Shown here in pieces: positions 17,396-26,395 of a DNA stretch of 64,000 nt (within the stretch, counting starts at the first letter, position 1; the number at the start of each line of letters is the position of its first letter). The notes beneath the pieces were generated by a model. The model saw nothing but the letters and a program-made list of their open reading frames with translations. It had not been told where the DNA came from and made no database searches. Origin of the DNA: Woeseia sp. (GTDB lineage Bacteria > Pseudomonadota > Gammaproteobacteria > Steroidobacterales > Woeseiaceae); contig JAJFKW010000006.1 of the NCBI GenBank assembly GCA_021773015.1, positions 372,001 through 436,000 on the forward strand, read 5' to 3'. The position numbers and the translations under genes are program-made.

Positions 17396-18487
17396 CTAGT
17401 CAGCCTGTTCTTCAGTCCGATCTGTGCTTGGCAACATTCCATGTGTCGCTATGTACTCTGCAATAGTTTCGCCAACGATTTTTCGCCCTACCTTGTTTAA
17501 ATGCATTGTGTCGTAGAAATATTTCTCTGGGTCGGAGAATTTTTGGAATATCTCGGCCAAGTCGACAATATCTATACCTTCATCAACTGCGACCTGTCTG
17601 ATCACACTGTTATATGCATCAATCAATTCAAGGAAATCTCCAACGGCATAGGCTGATTGATAATATGGAAAGACTACTCCTGCATCCTTGAGCTGGTCCA
17701 CCGTTATATCCGGGTGAACAACTGTCGGCAGGGTTATTAGCATTGCCCTAGCTCCGGACTCTTCGATATCTTTCAATATTTCGCGTAAATTTTGCTCGTA
17801 GACGTTTGGTACGAAATCGGCGAATGAGCCCCTAAAACTCTCTTTACCAGTTAGAGGCGGATTTAAGTTGGGTCGTAAATAAAAAAATACTAACTTTCGA
17901 GTTCCTTTCGTTAGCCACAAGTTATCCAGCCATCGCATTGCCGCTCCCATACCAGCATTGGATACCTGTCCGGATGGGTCGTATTTCATTAGGTCGTTCC
18001 ATCCAATGTAGACAGTCACAATATCCGGTTTTAGCTGCAGAACTTTGTGGCGAAGTCTGCGCAAAGCCATAATCGAATCGTGCCCCTCAACACCTGCATT
18101 CACGACTTCGAGTCGAGAATGCAGTAATTTTCTATCCTGCAATGTTTGCTCCAACACAGCAGGATACGACGATTTGTGATCGCTCACGCCAAACGTGCAC
18201 GAATCGCCTACCGACACTATTCGAAAAAGGTCGGGCCCAGCAGCTTGCAATTCCTCCCCAATAAACCCGTCCGAGTTAATCTTGATGCTCGAAAACCCCT
18301 GACGGTGCTCTCCCGGTACAAGCACAAACGTCTCCGATTCCGCATCGTACCGTTCATATTGCTCGCGAAAAAAGTACGCCCAACCACGTAATCCCAACTC
18401 AGCGATCAACAAGATGATGAATGTAATAATCAGGCTAAACGATATTGTTTTGCCGATGCCGAATTTAACCACTGCTTTGTTGTTCAT
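17396..18487 (-). CDS. Membrane-anchored SGNH/GDSL hydrolase
   Basis: One N-terminal membrane segment (SFSLIITFIILLIAELGL) anchors a periplasmic domain with clear SGNH blocks: IVSVGDSCTFGVSD (nucleophile Ser), EVVNAGVEGHDSI (block II Gly), VYIGWNDLM (G-x-N-D, block III) and YDTMHLNKVG (D-x-x-H, block V). All catalytic positions appear present. Likely activities are removal or transfer of acyl groups on the extracellular glycan. The frame opens at a TTG at 18499. The ATG at 18487 is preferred because GAAAG lies about eight bases upstream on the minus strand. It differs from the SGNH-like protein at 2210, whose blocks are degenerate. Confidence 0.87.
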   Translation of the reverse strand: MNNKAVVKFGIGKTISFSLIITFIILLIAELGLRGWAYFFREQYERYDAESETFVLVPGEHRQGFSSIKINSDGFIGEELQAAGPDLFRIVSVGDSCTFGVSDHKSSYPAVLEQTLQDRKLLHSRLEVVNAGVEGHDSIMALRRLRHKVLQLKPDIVTVYIGWNDLMKYDPSGQVSNAGMGAAMRWLDNLWLTKGTRKLVFFYLRPNLNPPLTGKESFRGSFADFVPNVYEQNLREILKDIEESGARAMLITLPTVVHPDITVDQLKDAGVVFPYYQSAYAVGDFLELIDAYNSVIRQVAVDEGIDIVDLAEIFQKFSDPEKYFYDTMHLNKVGRKIVGETIAEYIATHGMLPSTDRTEEQAD

Positions 18488-18506
18488 ATATTCTTTCAAC
18501 TATTTT

Positions 18507-19910
18507 CTATGACGGTTCTTTAGAACAGACGTGTAAGTGAGCGGCATACCTACGGAAATCAAATCTAACTTTTTCGTACTTGTGAGCGATTTTGCAGTGA
18601 TCCCAAAGCCAACGCTCGATGCTACCGCTAGGGTCGTTCAAAAATCCATACCGCCTATATGATGCGATTACCCAAATGGATTCGTGTGAATCGTACGACT
18701 GCTGTAACTGATCCGGCCGCATCGTTAGTTCGTGAAAGTCCAAATCCGGTGCGTAATATTTTGCCGCCGCCCGTGGTGTACCAAAGACTGGATCTTCATG
18801 ACCGTGCTCCTGTATGTAATCATACGCGGGACGGTAGTCAAATCGTGTGCCGTCGCGTAGATTTGAAACTATACTTGGCGTAACGCTAGCAATCAGCAGT
18901 ATGACAATCCCTGCCGCCACTATCCGCGATAATTCATTCTCAAGACGGTATAGTGCCGCCCCGATCAATAGAAACCACAATGGTAATAGCGCCGTAACGT
19001 AATACGCGTAAACGTCCCTGTAGACGCTGCCCACGAACAAGGCAACCAGAAAGACTACGCTTATGATGATTGCCGACGAGCCCCACCAGCGTAAGCCAAT
19101 ATTTGGGCTTGATCGAAGAAGTACGACGATACTCAATGTAACGGCAATGGCAATCACGGGACCAACCCACTGAATTACAGCGGGCATCAACCTAGTCGTC
19201 GTTAGCAGCTTGGCCGGCGAAAATTGGGAGCCATCCAACGCGGGCAGCCCGACGGCAAGCGACACGATTACACAAACAGAGATAAACCCAAACAAAAGCA
19301 AGTACATCCACTTTGATTGAGGCAGCTGCAATCGGTATCCGTTGTTCGTGGCCGAAACCATTGAAGCAATAACAAAGCCTGGCAATAGGAATACAAATGT
19401 CGGGTGAGTCAATACGCTGAAGATTGCAACGCCGGATCCGATTGCGAGGGGCCTAATGTGTTTCTGCCGATACGCGATCCCGAAGGCCCAGAATAATAAA
19501 GTTGCCTCCAAGAATACGAGTGACCAATAGCGTCCAACTTGGCTTATGTGAATATGCCACGGGGAGAACGCAACGAGTGCAGCAGTTGACACCGCTGCAA
19601 ATCGGCCAAATAACTGGTTGCTGGCGGCCCAAATGGCCCAAATCCCGAGCACGCCAAATACCAGCGAAAGAATTCGCAGTGACACAGGTGAAACTGGGAT
19701 AATCTGAAACAGCCCATTTTGCAGCAAGTAGTACACTGGCCGAACGCGAATATGTTCTGTGAGGTTTAGGGAATCACGCAGCGTATAGAAAGAATCCTCG
19801 ACAAGCGGAAACTCTGCAATCCCGTGTAATCTAAGCGCAGCCCCGGCGCACAATACCAGGACAAATGAGACCAAATAGTCACGACCGCCCGTGCCAGACC
19901 TGTGCTTCAA
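18507..19910 (-). CDS. GT39/ArnT-like membrane glycosyltransferase
   Basis: The 467-residue polytopic membrane protein has the GT-C pattern. An early periplasmic loop carries acidic residues in FPLVEDSFYTLRDSL, followed by a string of hydrophobic helices and FSPWHIHISQVGRYWSL, typical of family 39 members. A soluble C-terminal tail follows (about residues 355-467). Such enzymes use polyprenyl-phosphate sugars to glycosylate proteins, lipids or glycans in the periplasm. The acceptor is unknown. Glycosylation of a PEP-CTERM protein or terminal modification of the polymer would fit the locus. It lies 7-20 bases upstream of the SGNH hydrolase gene, depending on that gene's start. Confidence 0.85.
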   Translation of the reverse strand: MKHRSGTGGRDYLVSFVLVLCAGAALRLHGIAEFPLVEDSFYTLRDSLNLTEHIRVRPVYYLLQNGLFQIIPVSPVSLRILSLVFGVLGIWAIWAASNQLFGRFAAVSTAALVAFSPWHIHISQVGRYWSLVFLEATLLFWAFGIAYRQKHIRPLAIGSGVAIFSVLTHPTFVFLLPGFVIASMVSATNNGYRLQLPQSKWMYLLLFGFISVCVIVSLAVGLPALDGSQFSPAKLLTTTRLMPAVIQWVGPVIAIAVTLSIVVLLRSSPNIGLRWWGSSAIIISVVFLVALFVGSVYRDVYAYYVTALLPLWFLLIGAALYRLENELSRIVAAGIVILLIASVTPSIVSNLRDGTRFDYRPAYDYIQEHGHEDPVFGTPRAAAKYYAPDLDFHELTMRPDQLQQSYDSHESIWVIASYRRYGFLNDPSGSIERWLWDHCKIAHKYEKVRFDFRRYAAHLHVCSKEPS

Positions 19911-19958
19911 TTCCAGAATACCTAACTAGCTAACAACACGGCCTACGATACCAGATAT

Positions 19959-19972
19959 CGCTGAAATCAGCG
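19959..19972. repeat. Short inverted repeat between the secreted-protein gene and the GT39-type gene
   Basis: CGCTGA-AA-TCAGCG forms a perfect six-base stem with a two-base centre about 36 bases beyond the stop codon of the minus-strand secreted-protein gene. It is placed like a terminator, but no T-run follows on the minus strand and the loop is too short for a good hairpin. It may instead be a protein-binding palindrome. Confidence 0.3.
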
Positions 19973-20008
19973 CCTCATAAGGGCAGTCTCGTAGACGGGT
20001 TACGCCTA

Positions 20009-21277
20009 CTAGTCTTCGATCACTATCAATGGACTCGTGTCATCTGGTCGCACAACGTGCGGATCAATTGATCCAGCCTCGCCCTCCATCTCGTAGGCGC
20101 TGCCGATTCGAAATTTTGTATTGTCCCAGACGTCCGCACCGTAGACATCGAAACCGGTCGCATCCATTTCTTCCTGCGTCCATGCGGCGACTTGAACATA
20201 TGCCCACCCTTTCCATTTTGGTACATCGGAGCTGGGTGATTCGTCGTTCGTCTGGCCGTAATTATTTTGAGTCCACTCAGCAAACTCTTCGCCTCGCCGG
20301 TACAAATCGGTAAACCCACCACAGGACCAATCGGTGTTATTTATCGATATTCCATTTGGATTAGTATTTGTCCAAGGATCTTCCGTCGTTCTGCTGAAAC
20401 TGTCGATCCATAAGACTTCCGGTGTACCTGCCGTAACGTTTTTGTGATACCAGCGAATTCTCGTTCCATTGCCTTCACCCGGATCACTAGATCCGTCGGT
20501 GACTTGATCGACAACTATCTCTGTACGTATCCACACGCCTTGAAAATACTGGGCATCATACTCAACCCCGTTTTCTCGTGAATTCATTTTCAGCAAGCCC
20601 GCCTCACGCACCCCTCCAGAATCGCACGACCAATCATGCGGCGTATTATGGTGACTCATACTTGAGGGTCCGGAAGTCCAGTAAGACCCAATTAACGATT
20701 GCCATTTCTTACTATTCTGATCGCCGCCACTTGTGAATAAGAAATCCGGCGGATACCAGGTGTACCATCGATACGATCGACGTCCAGTGAACGAAGCGAA
20801 TTCCGATGAAAAGCGATAATCATGGCCTGACCAATTAATACCTCGATACGCGCCGTTGTATGGTTGCCCTCGAAATCTGGGCGTAAACTCAGCAACTCGA
20901 TTAGGCAAAGCATTGCCGCTGTATGCAGCCGCGTTAATACTTGATCCAGTTGGATTGTTTGGGGTGATTCTGTCGGACGGTGTTACATTCCAGTTATATG
21001 TCCTAATGTGTGACCCATCAGAATCCCAACTACATTCGTTTTCGGTAGTATCGTTCGGATTCCAGCTCCGCGGCCCTGAATCGCGCGACGTCGATGCGCT
21101 GCTCGCTTCGCCCGAATTATCAATATAATCAGTTGCGGTAAGCGGTTCAGAACAGACGCAATTCGATGAATTTAAGTCACACCAAGCCTCACCGTTGGAC
21201 AGATTGCCATCTCCAGTTTGCGCGTTGGCGTATGAAATAGAAAAGACAGATAATAGCAGCGCAAAACGCATGTACAT
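20009..21277 (-). CDS. Secreted protein of unknown function, possible jelly-roll (ConA-like) fold
   Basis: A Sec signal peptide (MYMRFALLLSVFSISYANAQ) precedes about 400 residues of polar, aromatic-rich sequence with several Cys residues near the mature N-terminus (EAWCDLNSSNCVC). The body contains alternating strand-like segments such as DYRFSSEFASF, VWIRTEIVVDQV, TRIRWYHKNV and AYVQVAAWT. These recall concanavalin A-like lectin or polysaccharide lyase jelly rolls. No family could be named. The frame opens at GTG 21298, but ATG 21277 has an excellent Shine-Dalgarno AAGGAG at 21284-21289, six bases away. A secreted glycan-binding or glycan-cleaving role in the locus is inference. The C-terminus lacks a PEP-CTERM tail. 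Confidence 0.75.
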   Translation of the reverse strand: MYMRFALLLSVFSISYANAQTGDGNLSNGEAWCDLNSSNCVCSEPLTATDYIDNSGEASSASTSRDSGPRSWNPNDTTENECSWDSDGSHIRTYNWNVTPSDRITPNNPTGSSINAAAYSGNALPNRVAEFTPRFRGQPYNGAYRGINWSGHDYRFSSEFASFTGRRSYRWYTWYPPDFLFTSGGDQNSKKWQSLIGSYWTSGPSSMSHHNTPHDWSCDSGGVREAGLLKMNSRENGVEYDAQYFQGVWIRTEIVVDQVTDGSSDPGEGNGTRIRWYHKNVTAGTPEVLWIDSFSRTTEDPWTNTNPNGISINNTDWSCGGFTDLYRRGEEFAEWTQNNYGQTNDESPSSDVPKWKGWAYVQVAAWTQEEMDATGFDVYGADVWDNTKFRIGSAYEMEGEAGSIDPHVVRPDDTSPLIVIED

Positions 21278-21682
21278 TGAAAACTCCTTGAGATTCACAC
21301 CCGGAAACTGGTCGCGAACAGGTCTGCACGAATTCGAATTTATAATTTTCCGAATCTACGAATAGTTATTCGTACACATTTTCCCGGCGTTCATCTCACG
21401 ATATTGCCACCTAGCAAGTGGCAGCCCAAAACAAGATCGTAAGATGATCCGAATATGCACTAACATTCATTTCCGTTCAAGGAACTGGCCAAGCCGAAGG
21501 CAATGAGACGCTTATTTAACTGTCGCCACATTGCGACGAATCTACGGATCGCTGCATTGAATAACGATTGAAGCACAGCCTATCTACGTAGCTCAGTCAT
21601 ACTCACGCTAGAACATAATGCTGGGGCACCCCCAAAATCACTCTCATTCGCGCTATCTGGAGAACCGTTTCTGGCAATTATG
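21278..21682. other. Intergenic region upstream of the secreted-protein gene
   Basis: No gene was recognised in these 405 bases. An inverted repeat TGCCAC-CTAGCAA-GTGGCA lies at 21405-21423. Overlapping it on the minus strand, TGGGCTGCCACTTGCT (21428 to 21413) has the GG-N10-GC spacing of a sigma-54 promoter, but only a partial match to the -24 box. It would place a transcription start about 120 bases before the secreted-protein gene. The leading Shine-Dalgarno AAGGAG at 21284-21289 is also in this stretch. Confidence 0.4.
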
Positions 21683-22708
21683 TTAGCCCGAAATTCGTGC
21701 AAGAAAGCTATGCGGCGAATCGGAGCCACCATTACTAAGGCACATTCTGGGTATCAAATATCGATCCGATTTAGGGGTAACCCAGCCCGGCGTAATTGTG
21801 CAAGCAGCAGAATAATACTGTCGGACCAGATCAACATTGTCTTGCGTGAACTCCCCATTTGGGTAGCAAAAAAGCGTCGGAAATTCGCCACTAATCTCTT
21901 TTATTGTTTCACGCGACCGCGTTAGTTCGTCGACTACCATGGCTCCGTCGACTTGACCTGAAAGTCGCGTATGCTCTGCAGTATGGGATCCCAATCTCAC
22001 CAATCCTGAATCAGTCATTTCGCGTATCTGAGTCCAATTCAACATACTAATTGGCGCATCAGAATATTCGCCAAGTTTCTGTAGATGTTCATCTACTCGG
22101 TCAAGAGCATCGCAGATCGTTTTATCATTTTTCTGTTTAAGCGCTTCGATGATTTTATTCGTATCCAGTGAACGATCAACAATTGCACTCGCCTCAATGT
22201 TGATAAGAGATTCGATTTCATCAAGCACCACAGAACCGTATCGTTGCAATCGCCGGGTATCGTTCAGCAGTCGCTGAAGCCGTTCTGGCCAGAACTGACG
22301 AGTAGTTCCAATAAATCCGCTCGCAAGAAAAATTGTTGCCGGGCAATGGAACTCTTGGAGAACCGGAAATGCGTGTGCAAAATTATCTACCCAGCCGTCG
22401 TCAAAGGTGATCGCACACTGAGTCTTTGCCGCCGCTACTGGCCGCTCGGCTGCTGCGATAAGTTCGTCCAAATGGCAGAATTCCACGTACTCGCTGAGTA
22501 TCTGCAGATGCATGCGCAATGTCGCCGGCGTTACAAACATCCCTGGCTGTATGGACAACTGCCTCGCCTCGCTGGCATGAAGCACGCGGTGGTAGCCCAA
22601 GATCAATGATTGTCCACCTGCATCAAGCTTCGCTCGCCCGCGAATCGCGCGTACGCGATCAACTGCGCTTCTTAAGCTACTTCGAATATTCACAACACCA
22701 CATTCCAA
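21683..22708 (-). CDS. Polysaccharide deacetylase family protein
   Basis: The 341-residue protein has NodB-domain motifs in order: SLILGYHRVL, AITFDDGWVDNF (catalytic Asp pair), CPATIFLASGFIG, RLGSHTAEHTRLS (metal-binding H-T-x-x-H) and FCYPNGEF. It lacks a clear signal peptide. Deacetylases of this type act on lipid-linked or exported GlcNAc-containing glycans. The frame opens at a TTG at 22708, and a GTG at 22693 is an alternative start with GGA about ten bases upstream. It is the last gene of the long minus-strand unit that begins near prsT. The next gene downstream is some 400 bases away. Confidence 0.88.
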   Translation of the reverse strand: MECGVVNIRSSLRSAVDRVRAIRGRAKLDAGGQSLILGYHRVLHASEARQLSIQPGMFVTPATLRMHLQILSEYVEFCHLDELIAAAERPVAAAKTQCAITFDDGWVDNFAHAFPVLQEFHCPATIFLASGFIGTTRQFWPERLQRLLNDTRRLQRYGSVVLDEIESLINIEASAIVDRSLDTNKIIEALKQKNDKTICDALDRVDEHLQKLGEYSDAPISMLNWTQIREMTDSGLVRLGSHTAEHTRLSGQVDGAMVVDELTRSRETIKEISGEFPTLFCYPNGEFTQDNVDLVRQYYSAACTITPGWVTPKSDRYLIPRMCLSNGGSDSPHSFLARISG

Positions 22709-22731
22709 TCAGCTGTTCCAAATTATCCATG

Positions 22732-24072
22732 CTACCGGGTATCGATATGGAGTCGGACCAGATCGAGCATTTCACGATTTTTTACCTCCCGACTAAATTT
22801 CTCGATTCGATTCTCGTCCGGAACAAACGGATCGCCGTCTCGCACAAACCTGTCGTACAGTTTTTGCAAAGCTTCATTCAGACACGAATGATCGTTTGGC
22901 GGAACAATCAGGCCAGCTCCCGAGTCGTCAATTACATGCGCAGTTACGCTATCAACTTCAGTGATCACTAGAGACACTCGAGACGCACCAATACACTCAA
23001 ATGTTTTGCCGGGTATCTGATACGGCTGCCCCTGTGCAAAACTAACCAGCACGTCGCTTTCTTTGGTCATAGACTTGAGCTCTGCCGTCGACACTGGCGA
23101 ATTGATGTTGATCACGTCGTGCAGATTCTCCTGCATTATCCAATCTCGAGTGGACAAGCCGCGAAAGGACTCACAGTTGCCAACAAACGTGACTTGAATT
23201 TTGTCGCGATCGACTGCTGGCTTTGCTACTAATTCTGCAATCGCCGCAAAGAAAGGAAACGGGTTGCGATTCAAATACAAGGAGCCCGCATACAACATTC
23301 TCAATTTCCCGTTACCAGTTTTCGCCGGTAGTCGCCAATCGTAACCGTTTGTTATCACAGAGCATTTTGCCGCGTTTGAGGAGATTCCCTGCGTTACAAA
23401 ATCGACAATACCCGGAGACGCACAAATAATCGCGTGACTTCGGTTTGCACACATTTTTTGTGCCGCCTGTTCGAAACTCAATCGCCACCTGGGCATAGCC
23501 AGTTCGATCCGATGCTTGCTCCCAATCCATGGGTCACGATAATCGGAAATCCAGGCCGCGCGATGTACCTTGGAAATCAACATCGCAGCTATGTGCGGCG
23601 ACATGGGTGGTCCAGTCGACAACACAATATCGTAGCGACCCCAAAGTCTGTGAAGTATGCCTACAACAGTACTGAATGCGCTCCACAATTTGTTTCGATC
23701 AATTAGCAGTTCGATTGCCTGATAGTGTTTGCGCCAAAACGACAGCTGCTTCGGTGGCGCTTGCCGACTTGCAATAGAGTAGTCGACCACGCGATCTGGC
23801 TTGGCTTGTGCCTTATTTTTTTTGCGGGCCAGCGCGCTCAATAAGCGATCCCCTATCGGCTGCGGGGCCCAGATTTCGGTTCGATCGACTCTCGCAATTC
23901 TCAATGCCAGATCAGCATGCAGACTTTTGTCCTTAATCGAAGCGCACAGAACTTTCACATCGATTCCATTGTCTTGTAAGTGAAGCGCAAATTCTGACAT
24001 CCGCTTGGCACCGATCGCGCCTGACGGGTAAAAATGATAGGACACGATTAAGACCCGAATTCTCTTAGCCAC
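22732..24072 (-). CDS. Glycosyltransferase family 4-like protein
   Basis: The 446-residue GT-B type protein has an N-terminal domain starting IRVLIVSYHFYPSGAIGAKR, the pattern of WbuB-like GT4 enzymes. YDIVLSTGPPMSPHIAAML and AAWISDYRDPWIGS follow, the latter being highly typical of this subgroup. The donor domain carries KLRMLYAGSLYLNRNPFPFF and PGKTFECIGASR. The protein probably adds an aminosugar or deoxysugar to a lipid-linked intermediate. The start overlaps the end of the upstream acyltransferase-like gene by eight bases, so the two are likely coupled. Confidence 0.88.
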   Translation of the reverse strand: MAKRIRVLIVSYHFYPSGAIGAKRMSEFALHLQDNGIDVKVLCASIKDKSLHADLALRIARVDRTEIWAPQPIGDRLLSALARKKNKAQAKPDRVVDYSIASRQAPPKQLSFWRKHYQAIELLIDRNKLWSAFSTVVGILHRLWGRYDIVLSTGPPMSPHIAAMLISKVHRAAWISDYRDPWIGSKHRIELAMPRWRLSFEQAAQKMCANRSHAIICASPGIVDFVTQGISSNAAKCSVITNGYDWRLPAKTGNGKLRMLYAGSLYLNRNPFPFFAAIAELVAKPAVDRDKIQVTFVGNCESFRGLSTRDWIMQENLHDVININSPVSTAELKSMTKESDVLVSFAQGQPYQIPGKTFECIGASRVSLVITEVDSVTAHVIDDSGAGLIVPPNDHSCLNEALQKLYDRFVRDGDPFVPDENRIEKFSREVKNREMLDLVRLHIDTR

Positions 24073-25144
24073 GATCGTCTCTTAATTTGAATCGCCTACG
24101 CAACGCGATCGCTACTTCAACCACACGACCAAGAGTTGGTGACAGTGGCAGATAATATTCCGCAAGAACGCTTTGAATATTGCTCGATAGCCCCATTTTG
24201 AATCTATTGATTGAATCGTGAGCACCATTATTCATCCAGAATCCGCCAAGATCATAGTATGAATAGCCTTGTTTTCTTGCCCAGCAAATCGCCTCCCAAT
24301 GTAGCCTATGAGACAAAGGTAGGCGACGATCGTCAGGCTGGGTACCCGAAAATCCCCATTCGTAGATCAATCTGTTGCCAGCCGGAATGAGTCCGATTCC
24401 CGCGATGCAACGATGTTCAAGTCGCGACAAAAACACGATCGGCTTTGGCCTCGTTTTGCTAGCGGCGAGAAAAAATTTCAACGCACCTGCTCCACCGGGC
24501 AACCCGAAATGCCTGCTCTGCGCCGCATCCTGGCAATAAGAGAAAAACTCTTCCGCCGAATCACCATTTTCGTCACAGCTAATTTCAATTCCCAATCTTT
24601 CTGCTCGCCTAATTTGGCGTCTAACAGAAGAACGAAACTGCTGCCATATATCCGATTCCGACAGGCTCAGATTTATCGATATTGTCCCGTCATACTCCCC
24701 CGTTGTCCCGCGGGTCGGTAGAAAACCGGCTTGGCGCAAAATGACGTCTGCAGCGACTGCACCGTCGCCGCAAAAATACGGGTTTACGCGTAACCAGTGG
24801 GCCGATGGCTTTAGGTGCATTTTAAGTGCCGTCAAGTGGGGCCCCAAGAACTCTGCACCTAACAGGCATGGACCTCGATCGATAGAAAGCCGCGTTAGAC
24901 CGTAGTTGTTCGTTAGAATTTTGCGAACCAGCGAACTGGCTGCAATCTCGCCGGAAGGTAACAGACTAATCACGAATCTCGGTTGAGATTCGATTGCTAA
25001 CGCCGTTGAAAATCCGACGTGCTGGCGATAGTGACCGTATTCGGCATGTACTTGGAAATCAGCCAGACGCTCCGCCCAGTCGTTCCAATCAGAATCATGA
25101 AGATCGACAACTATCGAATTCGTTTGTTGCGCGGATGAGTTCAC
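24065..25144 (-). CDS. FemAB/GNAT-fold acyltransferase-like protein, second of two
   Basis: The 359-residue protein shows features of the FemAB/BioF2-like acetyltransferase fold. It has SSVRRQIRRAERLGIEI (basic helix after a tryptophan-rich turn), FLSRLEHRCIAGIGLIPAGN (central strands with an Ala-Gly-Ile-Gly core) and a C-terminal LHWEAICWARKQGYSYYDLGGFW, which matches the Y-D-[FL]-G-G motif of peptidyl or lysyl transferases. FemAB proteins pass amino acids from aminoacyl-tRNA to amino groups of lipid-linked precursors. Other members act on sugars of unknown type. The gene overlaps the DegT aminotransferase by four bases (ATGA). Its substrate is unknown. Confidence 0.75.
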   Translation of the reverse strand: MNSSAQQTNSIVVDLHDSDWNDWAERLADFQVHAEYGHYRQHVGFSTALAIESQPRFVISLLPSGEIAASSLVRKILTNNYGLTRLSIDRGPCLLGAEFLGPHLTALKMHLKPSAHWLRVNPYFCGDGAVAADVILRQAGFLPTRGTTGEYDGTISINLSLSESDIWQQFRSSVRRQIRRAERLGIEISCDENGDSAEEFFSYCQDAAQSRHFGLPGGAGALKFFLAASKTRPKPIVFLSRLEHRCIAGIGLIPAGNRLIYEWGFSGTQPDDRRLPLSHRLHWEAICWARKQGYSYYDLGGFWMNNGAHDSINRFKMGLSSNIQSVLAEYYLPLSPTLGRVVEVAIALRRRFKLRDDRG

Positions 25145-26370
25145 GAATGCCTCGAACGTAACTTTGTTAACTTAAGTCGATTCCGAATTACCTCCGCCAT
25201 AACTCGAACTTCATCATCGGTAATGCGCTCATGAACAGGTAGCGTAATGAGCCGGGATGCAACGTCTCTTGCAACTGGAAAACTATCGCTTTCGCTTGAA
25301 CGACCCTGAGACGCAATAATATCAGGGAGAATTCGTTTATACATCGCTGTAGCACTGATTCCTACAGCCAATAGGTCGTCAATCAATTCATCGCGAACGC
25401 AGCGAGACCTGACCAACAGCGGACAACGTAAATATGTCCTATCAGCGAATTTGCTATCCCTTGTGGAACCCGGGATACGGATTTCATTAGGGTACTGTTG
25501 AAGCAGCGGCGACAGCGCAGATACCAACGCTGCGCACTGATCATTGTGGTGAGTCCAGTGCAATTCAACTGCGGCGTCGATTTGCAATATGTCGTTTCGG
25601 CTTAGGCGACTCGCGGACTCCAGTGCAGAAAACCGTGTCTCACCGAGACGACGACCCATTATCATAGCGAGAATCGGGTAAACCCGCGGATTTATCAAGG
25701 CGTTGTAACCGAAGAGCTTCACGGTTGACGCACTGCCACGGTGTGTGGACAGGTTTTTGGTTGTGTCGTCGAGCCAATCAAGCAATTCGGACGGCAGATT
25801 CTCAGAAGCCAGCAATGCGCCGCCGCCTAGCCTGCAAACTGGTTTTCCTCGACCGAAACTGAAGACGGCTACGTCGCCGTGAAGATCGTCACCGATTGCC
25901 GATTTCGATTGTAGCGATTGCGCGCAGTCTTGAATGAACAGTGGCGGGTGGACTGTACATCCATCTCTTATGGTCTGCCAATTTTCCGCAATACCGAATA
26001 AATCGACTCCGATAACAGCGCAGACATCCGGGTCCGTCTGAATAGTGTGCATTAGCGCTGACGGCTTCATATTGAATCGATCAGATTCGAGATCTACATA
26101 GAGCGGTTCCGCGCCGGCGAATAAGATCGCTGCCACTAGATCTGGACAGCCATACGCCGCAAGTGCAACTTTTGGCCTGTCGCAATCAACCGTCAGGCAC
26201 GCTGCTCGAACAGCCATCGCCAACGCCATTGTGCCAGACCCATACCAAAGCGATCTATGAGCTGATACCGAACTTAGTCCAATTTGTGGGCCGGGCTCCC
26301 TTCCCAACGTACCCAGTCGCGTCCGGTTTCCGACAGGCGACTGCAAGTAAAAGTATCTTCTGCCTGACAT
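25141..26370 (-). CDS. DegT/DnrJ/EryC1/StrS family aminotransferase
   Basis: The 409-residue PLP enzyme is of the sugar aminotransferase type. Conserved segments include LWYGSGTMALAMAVRA (phosphate-binding region), VALAAYGCPDLVAAILFAG, FIQDCAQSLQSKS (Asp that contacts the PLP ring) and VFSFGRGKPVCRLGGGAL, where the Lys should form the Schiff base. It probably installs an amino group on a keto-sugar nucleotide. The WbpM/CapD-type dehydratase at 48867-50846 could produce such a keto-sugar. The neighbours on both sides are FemAB-like acyltransferases, which suggests that the new amine is then acylated. It is the only aminotransferase seen in the window. Confidence 0.88.
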   Translation of the reverse strand: MSGRRYFYLQSPVGNRTRLGTLGREPGPQIGLSSVSAHRSLWYGSGTMALAMAVRAACLTVDCDRPKVALAAYGCPDLVAAILFAGAEPLYVDLESDRFNMKPSALMHTIQTDPDVCAVIGVDLFGIAENWQTIRDGCTVHPPLFIQDCAQSLQSKSAIGDDLHGDVAVFSFGRGKPVCRLGGGALLASENLPSELLDWLDDTTKNLSTHRGSASTVKLFGYNALINPRVYPILAMIMGRRLGETRFSALESASRLSRNDILQIDAAVELHWTHHNDQCAALVSALSPLLQQYPNEIRIPGSTRDSKFADRTYLRCPLLVRSRCVRDELIDDLLAVGISATAMYKRILPDIIASQGRSSESDSFPVARDVASRLITLPVHERITDDEVRVMAEVIRNRLKLTKLRSRHS

Positions 26371-26395
26371 CAGTCAATAACTGTTGCAATTCATA

